Source: Aphis gossypii (taxonomy: Eukaryota > Arthropoda > Insecta > Hemiptera > Aphididae). From it: a stretch of 64,000 bases of DNA. The first letter of the stretch is position 1; every line of letters begins with the position of its first letter. Positions 22,859 to 33,163 of the stretch are shown here, in pieces. Location of the stretch: the NCBI RefSeq assembly GCF_020184175.1, contig NC_065532.1, positions 248,001 through 312,000 of the forward strand, read 5' to 3'. Made by a program: the position numbers and the translations under genes. The notes below the pieces were generated by a model. It had not been told where the DNA came from and ran no database searches. It saw only the letters and a program-made list of their open reading frames with translations.

Positions 22859-23050
22859 AATCATGGGCGTCCATAGGTAACATTTTAGGGGGGGGGGGGG
22901 TGTCAAAATAAAAAAAATTCTCAAATGTAAGTTAATAAAGATAATAATAATATTATGGTAATATTTATTGAGCTACAAGTCCATAACATTTTTTGTCCAG
23001 GGGGGCAAGTGTCCTATCTTGCCCCCCCCCCCTAATGGGCGCCCATGATT
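22859..23050. mobile_element. MITE-like element with 16-bp inverted ends
   Basis: Ends aatcatgggcgtccat (22859-22874) and atgggcgcccatgatt (23035-23050) are inverted copies with one mismatch. The interior carries a G-run near one end and a C-run near the other that could pair. No ORF. Target duplication not clear. Confidence 0.55.
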
Positions 23051-23216
23051 TCATTTGAATTGCAATATCAATAATTGCACTATCATATACCTATTATTTA
23101 ATTAACTATAGAGTAATTTAATATTTCCTGAAGTTTGAACTTTTCTCTTGGATATTCCACTGATAAATAAATTAAATGAAGACATGGTTTGATTATAATT
23201 AACAGGAACTTAGTAT

Positions 23217-23394
23217 TGTTATTATCATTATTATCATTATTTATATTTATCTATATTGTGTTATGTTTTGATAGTAGTTAGTTAGTTATGCCCCGTCGGT
23301 CGTGACGTGTGGTCATGTAGAATTGTAGTGAAAGTGTTATGTGTACCTTCTCTTAAATAAAGATTAATGAGGATTAAGAACAGTGTTGTTAATA
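23217..23394 (+). repeat. Element B 5' LTR
   Basis: 178 bp, starting TGTTATTATC and ending GTTGTTAATA, so it lacks the usual CA end. It contains AATAAA near its end. The sequence after it (ttcagaagtgggatg) does not begin with TGG, so the primer is not an ordinary tRNA 3' end. Confidence 0.92.
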
Positions 23395-23425
23395 TTCAGA
23401 AGTGGGATGAACAAACGAGCAATTA

Positions 23426-25012
23426 ATGAACGACGATTTAAGAACAAATATGCCGAACAACGAACATAACGTCCATAAAGATCAATCGAGTTCACAAGAG
23501 TCATGTGCTTTGTACAACGAAAAGCTGGATATAGGAAGTACTCATAACCTACAAAAATCACAAAATGAAGAACCGAACAAAATCGCCGACCACAATTATG
23601 CCGCCAAAAGTAACAACCAAACACCCAAGGATAAAACAGTGTTACCAACCCAGTCCGTAATTGCTAGCGGTTTAGATCCGATGATAAAGGCACTACTGGA
23701 ACAGAATCAAGCATTGATAAACGGTTTGCTTACAAACGAGAGATATCGAGATCGGTCGTCGACACCGTCGGAAAGTTCGGAGTATCTCGTTATGCCAAAT
23801 TTCCTCAACACGTTACCGGAATTTGATGGTCGAGGTAATAGTCAAACCGCAGAAGATTGGTTGGCAGCTATCGAAGGTGTCGCGAAGTTACATCGATGGC
23901 CAGACGCGTTCAGAATTGAAACTGCGCGTTCGCGAATGATCGGACCAGCGAACAATTGGTTTACCGGTAGGAAATTTACAAATTGGGACGAATTCATAAT
24001 TCAGTTTAAACATACATTTGTCGGTTCGAAACTGAATGTAGTCGAACGTATGAAAAACATGCTGAATCATGTACAAGGTGAATCGGAAATGGTAGCCGAT
24101 TATTTTCACCATAAAGCTAGATTATGTCGCGAATTAGAATTGCCGTTTGATGAGACGAAACAGCAGATTGTCGCCGGCTTAAGGTCGCGAGATTTATGTT
24201 ATTATTTATTAGCTCGACATCATATTGATGAAGACAGCCTTTGTCATGATTTGACGTCGTTTGCTCAGATTAATGATGCCCGTTCGCAGTATTTTAAAAA
24301 AGATAAGCCACAACGTCCAAACAGCGACAAAGTAAGTCATGTTACGTCTGGTACAATAAAGTCTCAAACGCCTACCGTGTTTAAAGACAACAAGAAGTTT
24401 ACCAAATTACCGCCGCGCAATGACAAAGACGAGCCACTCTGTTTCAACTGCTCAACGTATGGGCATGTATCGAGATACTGCACAAAACCAAAAAAGACGA
24501 AGTGCGAAAAATGTGGGAAATATGGTCATGAAAAAAACGCTTGTTTTACAAATACACAAGTTGTGTCCTTAGTGAGTTTGATACCAAACACAATTAACGA
24601 AAAGTATTTTTTTGATGCCTTAGTTAACGACAAACCAGTTCAAGCATACGTAGATACTGGGAGTCAACTATGTCTTATGCGAAAAAGTGATGCTATAGCA
24701 ATGGGATTATCGATCGAACCAATACCAAATACAGTTGAAGTCCGAGGCTACGGTGAGGGTAGATTGGTACCTTTAGGCGTCGTCTCAGTGAAATTACAAG
24801 TTGACTGCGCTACTTCTCAAGTACTAATTTATATCGTATCAGATGACGCACAGACCATAGCACTTATAGTTGGGCAACCATTCACTGAACAATCGCACAT
24901 TGTACTAGTCAAAAGGGGAGACGTTGTACGAATATATGAAGACACTAAAGAAGGAAACGATGTATTTGATATGGATATCCCAGAACTGCCACCTAGAGTA
25001 ATTAGTTTGTGA
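23426..25012 (+). CDS. gag: Element B gag-protease
   Basis: ATG-started, 528 codons. Capsid region is about residues 120-290 (WLAAIEGVAKLHRW, WFTGRKFTNWDEFIIQF). Two CCHC zinc knuckles follow near residues 344-372: CFNCSTYGHVSRYC and CEKCGKYGHEKNAC. The C-terminal third is a retropepsin with the YVDTGSQLCLM active-site motif and the ILIVGQPF-like C-terminal signature (ALIVGQPFT). It ends with TGA at 25010-25012 in the same frame as the following pol, so gag, protease and polymerase were probably one polyprotein or are joined by readthrough. Confidence 0.92.
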   Translation: MNDDLRTNMPNNEHNVHKDQSSSQESCALYNEKLDIGSTHNLQKSQNEEPNKIADHNYAAKSNNQTPKDKTVLPTQSVIASGLDPMIKALLEQNQALINGLLTNERYRDRSSTPSESSEYLVMPNFLNTLPEFDGRGNSQTAEDWLAAIEGVAKLHRWPDAFRIETARSRMIGPANNWFTGRKFTNWDEFIIQFKHTFVGSKLNVVERMKNMLNHVQGESEMVADYFHHKARLCRELELPFDETKQQIVAGLRSRDLCYYLLARHHIDEDSLCHDLTSFAQINDARSQYFKKDKPQRPNSDKVSHVTSGTIKSQTPTVFKDNKKFTKLPPRNDKDEPLCFNCSTYGHVSRYCTKPKKTKCEKCGKYGHEKNACFTNTQVVSLVSLIPNTINEKYFFDALVNDKPVQAYVDTGSQLCLMRKSDAIAMGLSIEPIPNTVEVRGYGEGRLVPLGVVSVKLQVDCATSQVLIYIVSDDAQTIALIVGQPFTEQSHIVLVKRGDVVRIYEDTKEGNDVFDMDIPELPPRVISL

Positions 25013-28000
25013 GCTAAACAAACAGAAGTGATTTCATCGAAGCATGTTGGAGTTATTGAGGTGCAGTCTGATGGAAAATCATTGGATTTATTTGTTAACG
25101 CACAAATAAGAGATGACCGCTGTATTCCAAGTTGTTTTATAACTACGGATAACCAGGGTAAAGCACGGTTGCCTATTATTAATCTTTCTACGACTGACGT
25201 CCATGTAAAAGAAAATGAGAGAATAAGCAGAGTTATACCATGTACAGAGATAGCAGAAACCCAGTGCGAACAATCAGACTTCGAAGTAGAATCTATTAAA
25301 CATGGTGACCAACTGTCAACTGAAGATAAACTGGCATTACAGACACTAATAAACAAATATCGAAACTGTTTTGCTACCCAAATGAGTGAACTGGGTAAAG
25401 TAATAAGTACTGAATGCGATATAATAACTGTTACCAGCGAACCAGTTACTTTCCGTCCCTATCGGTTAAGCGAATCAGAACGAAGAACAGTGAGAGAAAT
25501 GGTTGAAGACTTGAAGGGATGTGGTATAATAACGGATTCCAATTCTCCATATGCATCTCCAATCCTATTAGTCAAAAAGAAAGACGGCGGAAGTAGATTC
25601 TGTGTAGATTACCGGGCACTGAACAAAATAACGGTGAAGGACCGTTACCCGTTACCTCTGATAGAAGAACAAATTGGCCGCTTATCAGGTATGAAATTAT
25701 ATACTAACTTAGACATGTACTCCGGTTATTATCAGATACCAATGAGCAAAGACGCGAGGGAGAAGACCTCGTTCATAACACCAGATGGTCAATATGAATT
25801 CACACGAATGCCATTTGGTATAGCAAACGGACCATCGGTGTACCAACGTATGATCAATCAAGTTTTGGGACCTCTGCGATTTACAATTGGTATGGTGTTC
25901 ATGGATGATGTCCTGATTCCAAGTCGTACAGTAGAAGAGGGGTTGTATAATTTAGAAACCGTACTTGAAACTTTCGTTAATGCTAATCTTACATTAAATA
26001 TAAAGAAATGTAATTTCTTATGTACGGAAATTGAATACTTGGGATTTCAGATTTCAGAAGGCTCTATAGCACCAAGTAAACGCAAGATTGAAGCAGTGAT
26101 GAACTTTCCCAGACCACGGAATGTGCACAATGTGCGGCAATACTTAGGCCTGACTGGGTATTTTCGTCGATATGTTCAAGGATATGCACAGATTACCAAA
26201 CCCCTCACGTCATTACTACATAAGGACACTCCTTGGGTATGGTCAGAGGACCAAGATGCTGCGTTTGAAAAATTAAAATGTATTCTTACAAATAAACCTG
26301 TATTGAAACTGTACGACCCACTATCTGAGACTGAAGTGCACTGTGATGCTTCTCAAATGGGCTTAGGAGCAATACTTTTACAGGAGGATGAACAAGCATT
26401 AATGCACCCAGTCGCATATGCGAGCCGCCAGACAACTTCAGAAGAATCACGTTACCACTCTACTGAATTAGAGACTCTAGCTGTAGTATGGTCTTTGCAA
26501 AAGTTTCGCACTTATCTAATAGGGAAAAAGTTTAAAGTGATTACAGATTGTGCAGCTGTCCGTTGGACGTTCTGCAAGAAAAATATAGTACCAAGAATAG
26601 GAAGATGGTGGTTGCAGATCATGGACTATGATTTTGAGGTGCAACACCGAGCAGGTGATAAGATGGACCATGTGGATGCCCTTTCAAGGAACCCAAACGC
26701 CGAAGAGGAATCAATTTTAGAAGAAACAGAAATATTTCATGTAATGCTAAATACCATGGGCAATGATGACTGGTTAACACTTGCTCAACGATATGACAAA
26801 AAATTGAATGAAATTATAAGAATTGTAGGGCTTGGAGGAGAAAAGGGATTAAGCAAAGCTGAACGACAAATTCAAGAAGAGTATAGTGTTGTTGATGGGA
26901 GACTATATCGTAAGAACAGTGATAAACTTCTATGGGTAGTACCAAAACGAGCAAGAAGTCAAATAACGAGGCTGTGCCATAACAATGTAGGACATCCAGC
27001 AGTAGACAACACATTGGAAAGATTGCGACGTCACTATTGGTTCCCCTATATGAAGCGGTATGTAAGAGGGTTTGTTGGATCATACTTAGACTGCTTATAC
27101 AATAAAGTACCTGGTGGACAACGCCAATTTAAACTACATGCAATCGATAAAATAGGCGTGCCATTCCATACAGTACATGTGGATCACTTGGGACCTTTTA
27201 TAAAAGGTAAACTTAACAATGTATATCTGTTTGTATTGATTGATGGGTTTACAAAATTTTCAATTTTAAGACCAACTAAAAATATTAAGAGCAGCACTAC
27301 CACCAAGTTGATGGAGGACATCATAGCTATATTTGGGGCCATGGTAAGGATAGTCAGTGATCGTGGTACAGCTTTCACTGGAAAAGAATTTGAGCAAATG
27401 TGTAAAGCCAGGAACATTATTCATGTGAGGAATGCAACTGCTACACCTAGAGCCAATGGACAATGTGAGAGACTGAACAGAACAATTTTATCTATGTTGA
27501 CAACCACCTGCAAAGAAGAGACTGATTGGGACAGAGTTATAGGAAGGATCCAATGGAGCATTAATAATGCATTTAATAAAGCAACAAAATCAACTCCATT
27601 TACACTAATGTTTGGATTTATTCCAAGGACCTATGATGGTGACGCAGTTCATGATGAAGTGCTATCAACTCAATACAACACATGTGATGTTTTACAATTA
27701 AGAACTCGAGCGCTAGAATCAATAATTGCAGAGCAAAAGAAAATGCAAGACTATCACAATCAAGGGCGAAGTAAGGTCCTTACGTTTACCACTGGTGACT
27801 TAGTAATGATACAGCGTCAAACAACAGGTCAACCAGGGGAATCAAAGAAAATGTTAGTAAAATACAAGGGCCCCTATGTGATTACAGAAGTTCTACCTAA
27901 TGACCGTTTCAGGGTACAAGATTTACCTGAGGTTCAAAGAACTCAAAGATTTTATGAGGGTGTAGTGGCCATAGATCAGATGAAGAGGTACATGAACTCT

Positions 28001-28138
28001 GGATCTGACTCATGCGAAGAAGAAGAAGATAACTACCAGGGCGAGGAAGAAATGGAGGAAGAGGAAGAGGACAAGACTGTTCAACGACCCATTCGAGTCA
28101 GGCAAAAGCCAAAGAGATTTGAAGACTTTATAATATGA
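25013..28138 (+). CDS. pol: Element B pol: RT, RNase H, integrase
   Basis: Same frame as gag-pro, separated by a single TGA; there is no upstream ATG, and the first codons continue the protease-RT linker. RT spans about residues 110-330 with FMDD at its active site (GMVFMDDVLIPS). RNase H shows HCDASQMG, ELETLAVVW, TDCAAVRW and HVDALSR. Integrase has HNNVGHPAVDNT and a zinc Cys, but the first expected Cys reads Tyr (GSYLDCLYNK). The DDE core is intact: VDHLGP, SDRGTAF, NGQCERLN. The protein ends in a Glu-rich tail and a basic RQKPKRFEDF. TAG/TGA ends at 28136-28138. Nearly full length for the family. Confidence 0.92.
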   Translation, partial: AKQTEVISSKHVGVIEVQSDGKSLDLFVNAQIRDDRCIPSCFITTDNQGKARLPIINLSTTDVHVKENERISRVIPCTEIAETQCEQSDFEVESIKHGDQLSTEDKLALQTLINKYRNCFATQMSELGKVISTECDIITVTSEPVTFRPYRLSESERRTVREMVEDLKGCGIITDSNSPYASPILLVKKKDGGSRFCVDYRALNKITVKDRYPLPLIEEQIGRLSGMKLYTNLDMYSGYYQIPMSKDAREKTSFITPDGQYEFTRMPFGIANGPSVYQRMINQVLGPLRFTIGMVFMDDVLIPSRTVEEGLYNLETVLETFVNANLTLNIKKCNFLCTEIEYLGFQISEGSIAPSKRKIEAVMNFPRPRNVHNVRQYLGLTGYFRRYVQGYAQITKPLTSLLHKDTPWVWSEDQDAAFEKLKCILTNKPVLKLYDPLSETEVHCDASQMGLGAILLQEDEQALMHPVAYASRQTTSEESRYHSTELETLAVVWSLQKFRTYLIGKKFKVITDCAAVRWTFCKKNIVPRIGRWWLQIMDYDFEVQHRAGDKMDHVDALSRNPNAEEESILEETEIFHVMLNTMGNDDWLTLAQRYDKKLNEIIRIVGLGGEKGLSKAERQIQEEYSVVDGRLYRKNSDKLLWVVPKRARSQITRLCHNNVGHPAVDNTLERLRRHYWFPYMKRYVRGFVGSYLDCLYNKVPGGQRQFKLHAIDKIGVPFHTVHVDHLGPFIKGKLNNVYLFVLIDGFTKFSILRPTKNIKSSTTTKLMEDIIAIFGAMVRIVSDRGTAFTGKEFEQMCKARNIIHVRNATATPRANGQCERLNRTILSMLTTTCKEETDWDRVIGRIQWSINNAFNKATKSTPFTLMFGFIPRTYDGDAVHDEVLSTQYNTCDVLQLRTRALESIIAEQKKMQDYHNQGRSKVLTFTTGDLVMIQRQTTGQPGESKKMLVKYKGPYVITEVLPNDRFRVQDLPEVQRTQRFYEGVVAIDQMKRYMNSGSDSCEEEEDNYQGEEEMEEEEEDKTVQRPIRVRQKPKRFEDFII

Positions 28139-28222
28139 TCTTTTATATGTAATAATTAATGTAAAAAAAAAAAAAAAAAAAGTATGTGCCTTATGAGGAC
28201 ATAAGGCTTAAGGATGGCCGAA

Positions 28223-28400
28223 TGTTATTATCATTATTATCATTATTTATATTTATCTATATTGTGTTATGTTTTGATAGTAGTTAGTTAGTTATGCCCC
28301 GTCGGTCGTGACGTGTGGTCATGTAGAATTGTAGTGAAAGTGTTATGTGTACCTTCTCTTAAATAAAGATTAATGAGGATTAAGAACAGTGTTGTTAATA
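28223..28400 (+). repeat. Element B 3' LTR
   Basis: Identical base for base to the 5' LTR over 178 bp by eye, implying a very recent insertion. It is followed by the GTAT target duplication. Confidence 0.92.
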
Positions 28401-28471
28401 GTATAAATATTATTGTATTTAAATATTCGATATGTGCATAGTGATATTTAAGTATTAAAAAAAAAAACTTA

Positions 28472-29086
28472 CTATTTTTTTTTTTTCGAGTCAAGGACCG
28501 CTCTCAGGTCCTTGGTTTTTGTTTTCTAAAATTTAAAAAAATGTATTATTAAAATAATCATATTTAAATTGCACCTAGTCAGGAAATTGTTTTATTGGAT
28601 TCAATAATTACCTGGCTCTCTGGTCTCCACCAGCACAAGCCTTTGTGGCGGTTACTGCATGTATTGCATTCTGATTTAAACAACAAAATACATGTTTATT
28701 ATTGCTTAATCAATTAAAATTTAATATCCAATATAGGTATACTAACTTTTATTTTTGTTTTTTTTAGTTTTGGCCTGTTCTAATCGGCATTTGCCGAAAT
28801 GTAGTTTTTTACACGTCTTACACTCTTAAAAAAAAAAAAAAAATTAAATAAATTAGGTATGTGAAATTAATCACATAGCATACTCAATAGGTATACAATA
28901 TACATACTTGGTTTTTTATTATTTATTTATTTTTTCAACATTTTGTTGTTGATTGTCATCTAAAAAAAAAATAGAAATTAATCAGTTTGAAGTTAAATAA
29001 TTTACTTTTTCATGCTTACTATTTTTTCTTTCTTCGTTTATGGGGGCAGCACTCCCATAGAAATAATTATGAATAATAGTAGACAT
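28472..29086 (-). pseudogene. Small five-exon gene with two CX2CX3HX3C motifs
   Basis: On the minus strand the exons are 29086-29020 (ATG start, SAAPINEERKN), 28959-28908, 28824-28747 (CKTCKKLHFGKC), 28670-28612 (CNTCSNRHKGLC) and 28525-28472 (basic tail KKKK, stop TAG). All introns have GT/AG ends and exon phases fit each other. The exception is exon 2, where a repeat of AAAT units gives a premature TAA; losing one 4-bp unit would restore the phase, so it reads as a microsatellite slip or the true protein ends there. The two Cys/His motifs would each bind one zinc. About 115 residues overall. No family recognised; gag-derived zinc knuckles are one possible source. Confidence 0.45.
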
Positions 29087-29877
29087 CTATATAATACATA
29101 AATAACTATATTAAATATATAATTTCAAAGTTGATATTGTTAATAAATTATAAATCATTTAAGGTCCACAAATTTTGAATGATGGTATTTTGTTTAGCAT
29201 ATGAATAGAGTTAAGAATAATCATAAAAATAAAATAATTAGGTATCTACATAAGATAATAAATATATTTTTAATCTAATCATCTTGATGAGACATACATT
29301 TAAATAAAACTCCCTAAATAATGCTTTTAATTTATTTTTATTATAAAATTAATTTAATTTCATGAAAATGACATCAATAATTTTTAAATTATTCAAAATA
29401 AAAGTAATAATAAATTAAATGTGCATTGGGGCATTGATATTTTATATTTTGTAGTTTCATTATTTCATTACTGTACAATAGTATTTCAGTACATAAATAA
29501 ATGGTTGTATAAAAAGAAACATTGATGTGTATTTATTAAAATAAACACATGATTGTATGATATGTGATTAATATTTATAATACCAAAAGAAGTATGTAGA
29601 CAATACAGGAAAAAGATCTATATAATTTTAAAAGATGACCGTTGTTTTTTATTTACATATTATACAAAAAAAAGTACGTATAATGCTTAACAGTGTGTAC
29701 TTATCGTGAGTTAATTTAATTGTTGGGCAAGGGATCCCGTACAGGTATTCATGACATCAGTGACAATGTCACACAAATAGGTATATCTTATTGAATAATA
29801 TTTGGAGATTAAAATTAGTAAAATGAATGAACTGAGTATAAAATACAAATTACTATGTCTATACTATTTTGAAAGAT
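29087..29877. other. AT-rich non-coding stretch upstream of the five-exon gene
   Basis: No feature recognised. If the minus-strand gene is real, its promoter should lie at the left end of this stretch. Confidence 0.4.
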
Positions 29878-29885
29878 ATTTAAAT

Positions 29886-30382
29886 CAGTGGTTTAATTTT
29901 TTTTGACACTGTGAACTACTTTGAGAACTTTCGATACGTCACAGACCACTATACATTTTAGATTTTATTATTCTCATAGCCAAGAATCAATTTTTTACAC
30001 ATATTAGAATTTAGGTTATGAATAAATAAAATATAGTGAAATTCCTTATAGCTTATATATTAATAATAAATAATAATAATATATAATATAATATAATATA
30101 ATACATAATAATAATAATGTTTGTTATTGTTCAAGTTTAAGTAAAAGTTTTACATTATCAACAATTTAACACAAATTACTATTATTAAAAAAATGTATAT
30201 TGTATTATTATTTTTATCAAAAGTAAATTAAAATTATAAAAATACGTTAATGTGATTTTTGGGCTTGTATTTCCTTTACTAATAAAGATATTAAATTAAT
30301 ATAATTAATATAAAATTAAAATATTTGTTTAAATTTTGTAGGTAGGTATGGTTTGCGGACCATAGGTTGGTGGGAACCTCTG
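29886..30382. mobile_element. hAT-type MITE
   Basis: Starts CAGTGGTT and ends AACCTCTG, the hAT terminal pattern CAGNGGTT. Flanks are atttaaat (29878-29885) and atttaagt (30383-30390), an 8-bp target duplication with one mismatch, as hAT elements make. No ORF. Confidence 0.65.
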
Positions 30383-31239
30383 ATTTAAGTATACTATGGT
30401 ATATGTATATGACGGGTTTCAAACACATTTAGTTACAAAAATTATTAAAAGCATTTGTATTTTCCAATTTTATTTAGGAATTTAAATTATAATGATTTAT
30501 AAATATTATTTTTAATAAATCCTATTCTATTATTTTTTCTTTTATAACTTCAATATAATAGGTACTAAAAATTAAAAATATAATTTTAATCCTGAACTGG
30601 TTCATAAACGTCACTCCGATGTAAATTGTTCAAAAATTACTTACGACTGCAAATCTTATGAAACATTTTTTAAACATCGCAAATTATATTATGCATTTAA
30701 AGAAATTCTAATTGTTTGTGTACTAATATTACTTATCCAGTAAAAAAATTAAATATAAAGTTACGTCAATATTGTACTTACATTTGCTATTTGAATATAG
30801 TATATTATAGTATAGAAAGTTGCTTGAACGTTGAGTCAAACTCGAATGGTCCAATTATTTTCGTAATTTAACGTGTGTGCCAAAATCGGAAGTTTATCTC
30901 TACTGATATATGTCTCAGGTACCTATCCTTGACAATTTTTTTTTTTTTTTTAATTAGTTATCATTACCTATCGTAATTTATTGCCTGTACTCGCTGTATA
31001 ATTTTACCAGTTTTCTACCAATGCTGTTCGGTGTGGGTCTAAGTCATAGATACTATTCATTGTTATATCTAATGTTTTGGCCTTTTGAAATTCCAGCCGT
31101 CGTATTACTAATTGGTGACACGCGCGACGAAATACCAAAATACATTTCTTTTGGATTTTTGAAATTGTAATCGTTATCTTAGTAATTGCTGACACGAGCA
31201 ACAAAATATCAAAATACATTTTTTTCTATACCTTCCTTT
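30383..31239. other. AT-rich non-coding stretch with short direct repeat
   Basis: Near 31107-31225 two related copies of taattg-tgacacg and caaaatacatt lie about 75 bp apart. Nothing else supported. Confidence 0.4.
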
Positions 31240-31682
31240 TGTAGTAAACCGACGTTTTTAGTATAAAAACGTAGTTCCGAAGTCCAGTGGCCTATAACTA
31301 TAGCACTCCACCGAGTCGGACCACCAATGCCGTTTCCTGATTGGATTAGACACATCACGCCACTTCATAGACGTAGATCATCCGATTCTCCATCACGGCA
31401 TGTTCCATATAAATATGAGTCCTCATCATAGATTTAATTAAAGTTAGTTAGAGTTAGCTAAGAGTCAGTTAGACCAAGTTAGTGTTGTCACTCGCTCTCC
31501 GGTAGCTAAGTACTTGTGCTTACGCTAACGAAAGCCTTTTCATTATTGTTTTATAAGTTAATAAACGTACCAATTGTCTTATTAATTTATTGTTAACTTA
31601 TATATACCTCAACTCTCCAACCTACGACGGAACGTGCATTCGTCGTAAAAGAAGCGTGCAGTAACTATCACTGGTTACTACA
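31240..31682 (+). repeat. Solo LTR (443 bp), Gypsy-like
   Basis: Ends TGTAGTAAACC and GGTTACTACA form imperfect inverted repeats, and CTTT lies on both sides (31236-31239, 31683-31686), a 4-bp target duplication. TATAAAT at 31408 and an AATAAA near 31561 give promoter and poly-A signals in the plus orientation. No internal region is present, so it is the product of LTR-LTR recombination. Confidence 0.75.
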
Positions 31683-33163
31683 CTTTCTACCTATAGTTAT
31701 TGGCAACAACTATTCGATTATATATTTTATTTTAAATTCTGTAAATTCTGATTTAGTGTGTTTTTAGCAATCGATGTGAAAGGGACTTGTTTTCATACAC
31801 ATTTATATATCTAATAAATACATTGTTTTTCTGGTGAGTAACTACTAACTACTTAAGTTTATAGTCTTAATATCTACCTACCTAGTAGGTTGGTACAATG
31901 GTACATACTACATAGGTGCAGTGGTATGTTTACGGGAGGTGATCCGAAAGATATATCATGTTTTAGATCCATACTTTGATTTTGAATGAAATTTATTTAA
32001 TATTATTATTTGTATATTGTTTGAGCCTTTTCTTCTGTTTTAATAATATTGTAGCCTATAGTGGTGGAGCTTGCTTAATTGTAAATATCAGTTTGCGTTG
32101 GTATTTAAAGCTTGATAATACTACACAAAAATCAAATTATAATTATAATTTGGTCTCCATATTATGTTTTTTTATAAATTATTTATAACTATAGATTTAT
32201 ACAAATTATTATAAGGTTATGGTTCAATAATTTTCAAATGCTAAACTGAATATTATGCTCAGTAAAAAAATTTGTGAATCGATGTTTTTAGAAACTTCAC
32301 GAGTCATATTTTTTTTTTTTTTTTGAAATTGAGATATTAGTAAATAATACTATAATAGTCATATCATGTGTTTTGAGTGAAAAACCCGACTTTTATGGTG
32401 TAGTATTATTAGTAGGTGTATGATATATTTTAATAAGTACTTTTTCTTAAATTAATTTATTTTTCAAAAATATTTATATTATACAGTTTTTATCAATTAT
32501 CCAAAAGTTTTAAATAATTGACTCATGACGTTTTTGCAATCATCGGACTCGTATATATATATATATATATATTATATTAGTACCTACCTATGTCAAGAAT
32601 TTCCTCATGTATGAGAATAATTTTTTTCGTTTATCAAGTTGTGTAGTGTGTATTTACATTGTACATTTTATGAATACAGCAATTAACTAAAATTAATCGC
32701 TGAAGAAAAGTCCGTTTTAAAAAAAGTTTGACAAAAAGTCCGGATTCAGTTTTTATAGTCGGACAAAAATTCTTAGCACATTATTTAGTTTCTAACAAAA
32801 ACTCGGAAACTACAAAATATTCTTTATAATTAATATTTTTTTTTCTATTTTCTTATTCTTATTATTTCGTATAACTAAAAAAAATAAAACGGAAATCTAC
32901 TATAGTTAATTACCTATATATTATATTATATTAAATATCTCTTAGATCGTATATGATCTAAATTCTAAGATATATCTATCGCTATGATATGTGGCTGTAT
33001 GTCTACAATCTACATGTTAGCTACCATAAAATTATATTATGTACCTACCAGCAATAATTACCACGATTATTATATAAAAGAACAAAAATTATATAGATCT
33101 AGATTCTAGATAAATACATGTATATTAAAATACCTATTAAAATTGATTAAAATAGATAATAAA
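31683..33163. other. AT-rich non-coding stretch; left half of a possible split MITE
   Basis: Mostly nothing. Around 32705-32785 there are phrases aaaaagtccgga and gtcggacaaaaa. Inverted counterparts lie at 37983-38030, on the other side of the transposon, so that transposon may sit inside an older palindromic element. A TA dinucleotide run lies near 32553. Confidence 0.4.

Larger units (their letters stand above)
23217..28400 (+). mobile_element. Element B: near-intact Ty3/Gypsy retrotransposon
   Basis: Two identical 178-bp LTRs flank gag-protease and pol ORFs. A 4-bp target duplication GTAT lies at 23213-23216 and 28401-28404. No env. The only visible lesions are one in-frame TGA between gag-pro and pol and a Cys-to-Tyr change in the integrase zinc domain. 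Confidence 0.93.

Noticed and set aside
28487..28510. Hairpin caaggacc...ggtccttg suspected as a terminator
   Set aside because: It lies in the coding part of the proposed last exon of the minus-strand mini-gene and has no independent support.
32540..32580. TA dinucleotide run as a functional site
   Set aside because: Simple microsatellite in an AT-rich genome; no associated feature.
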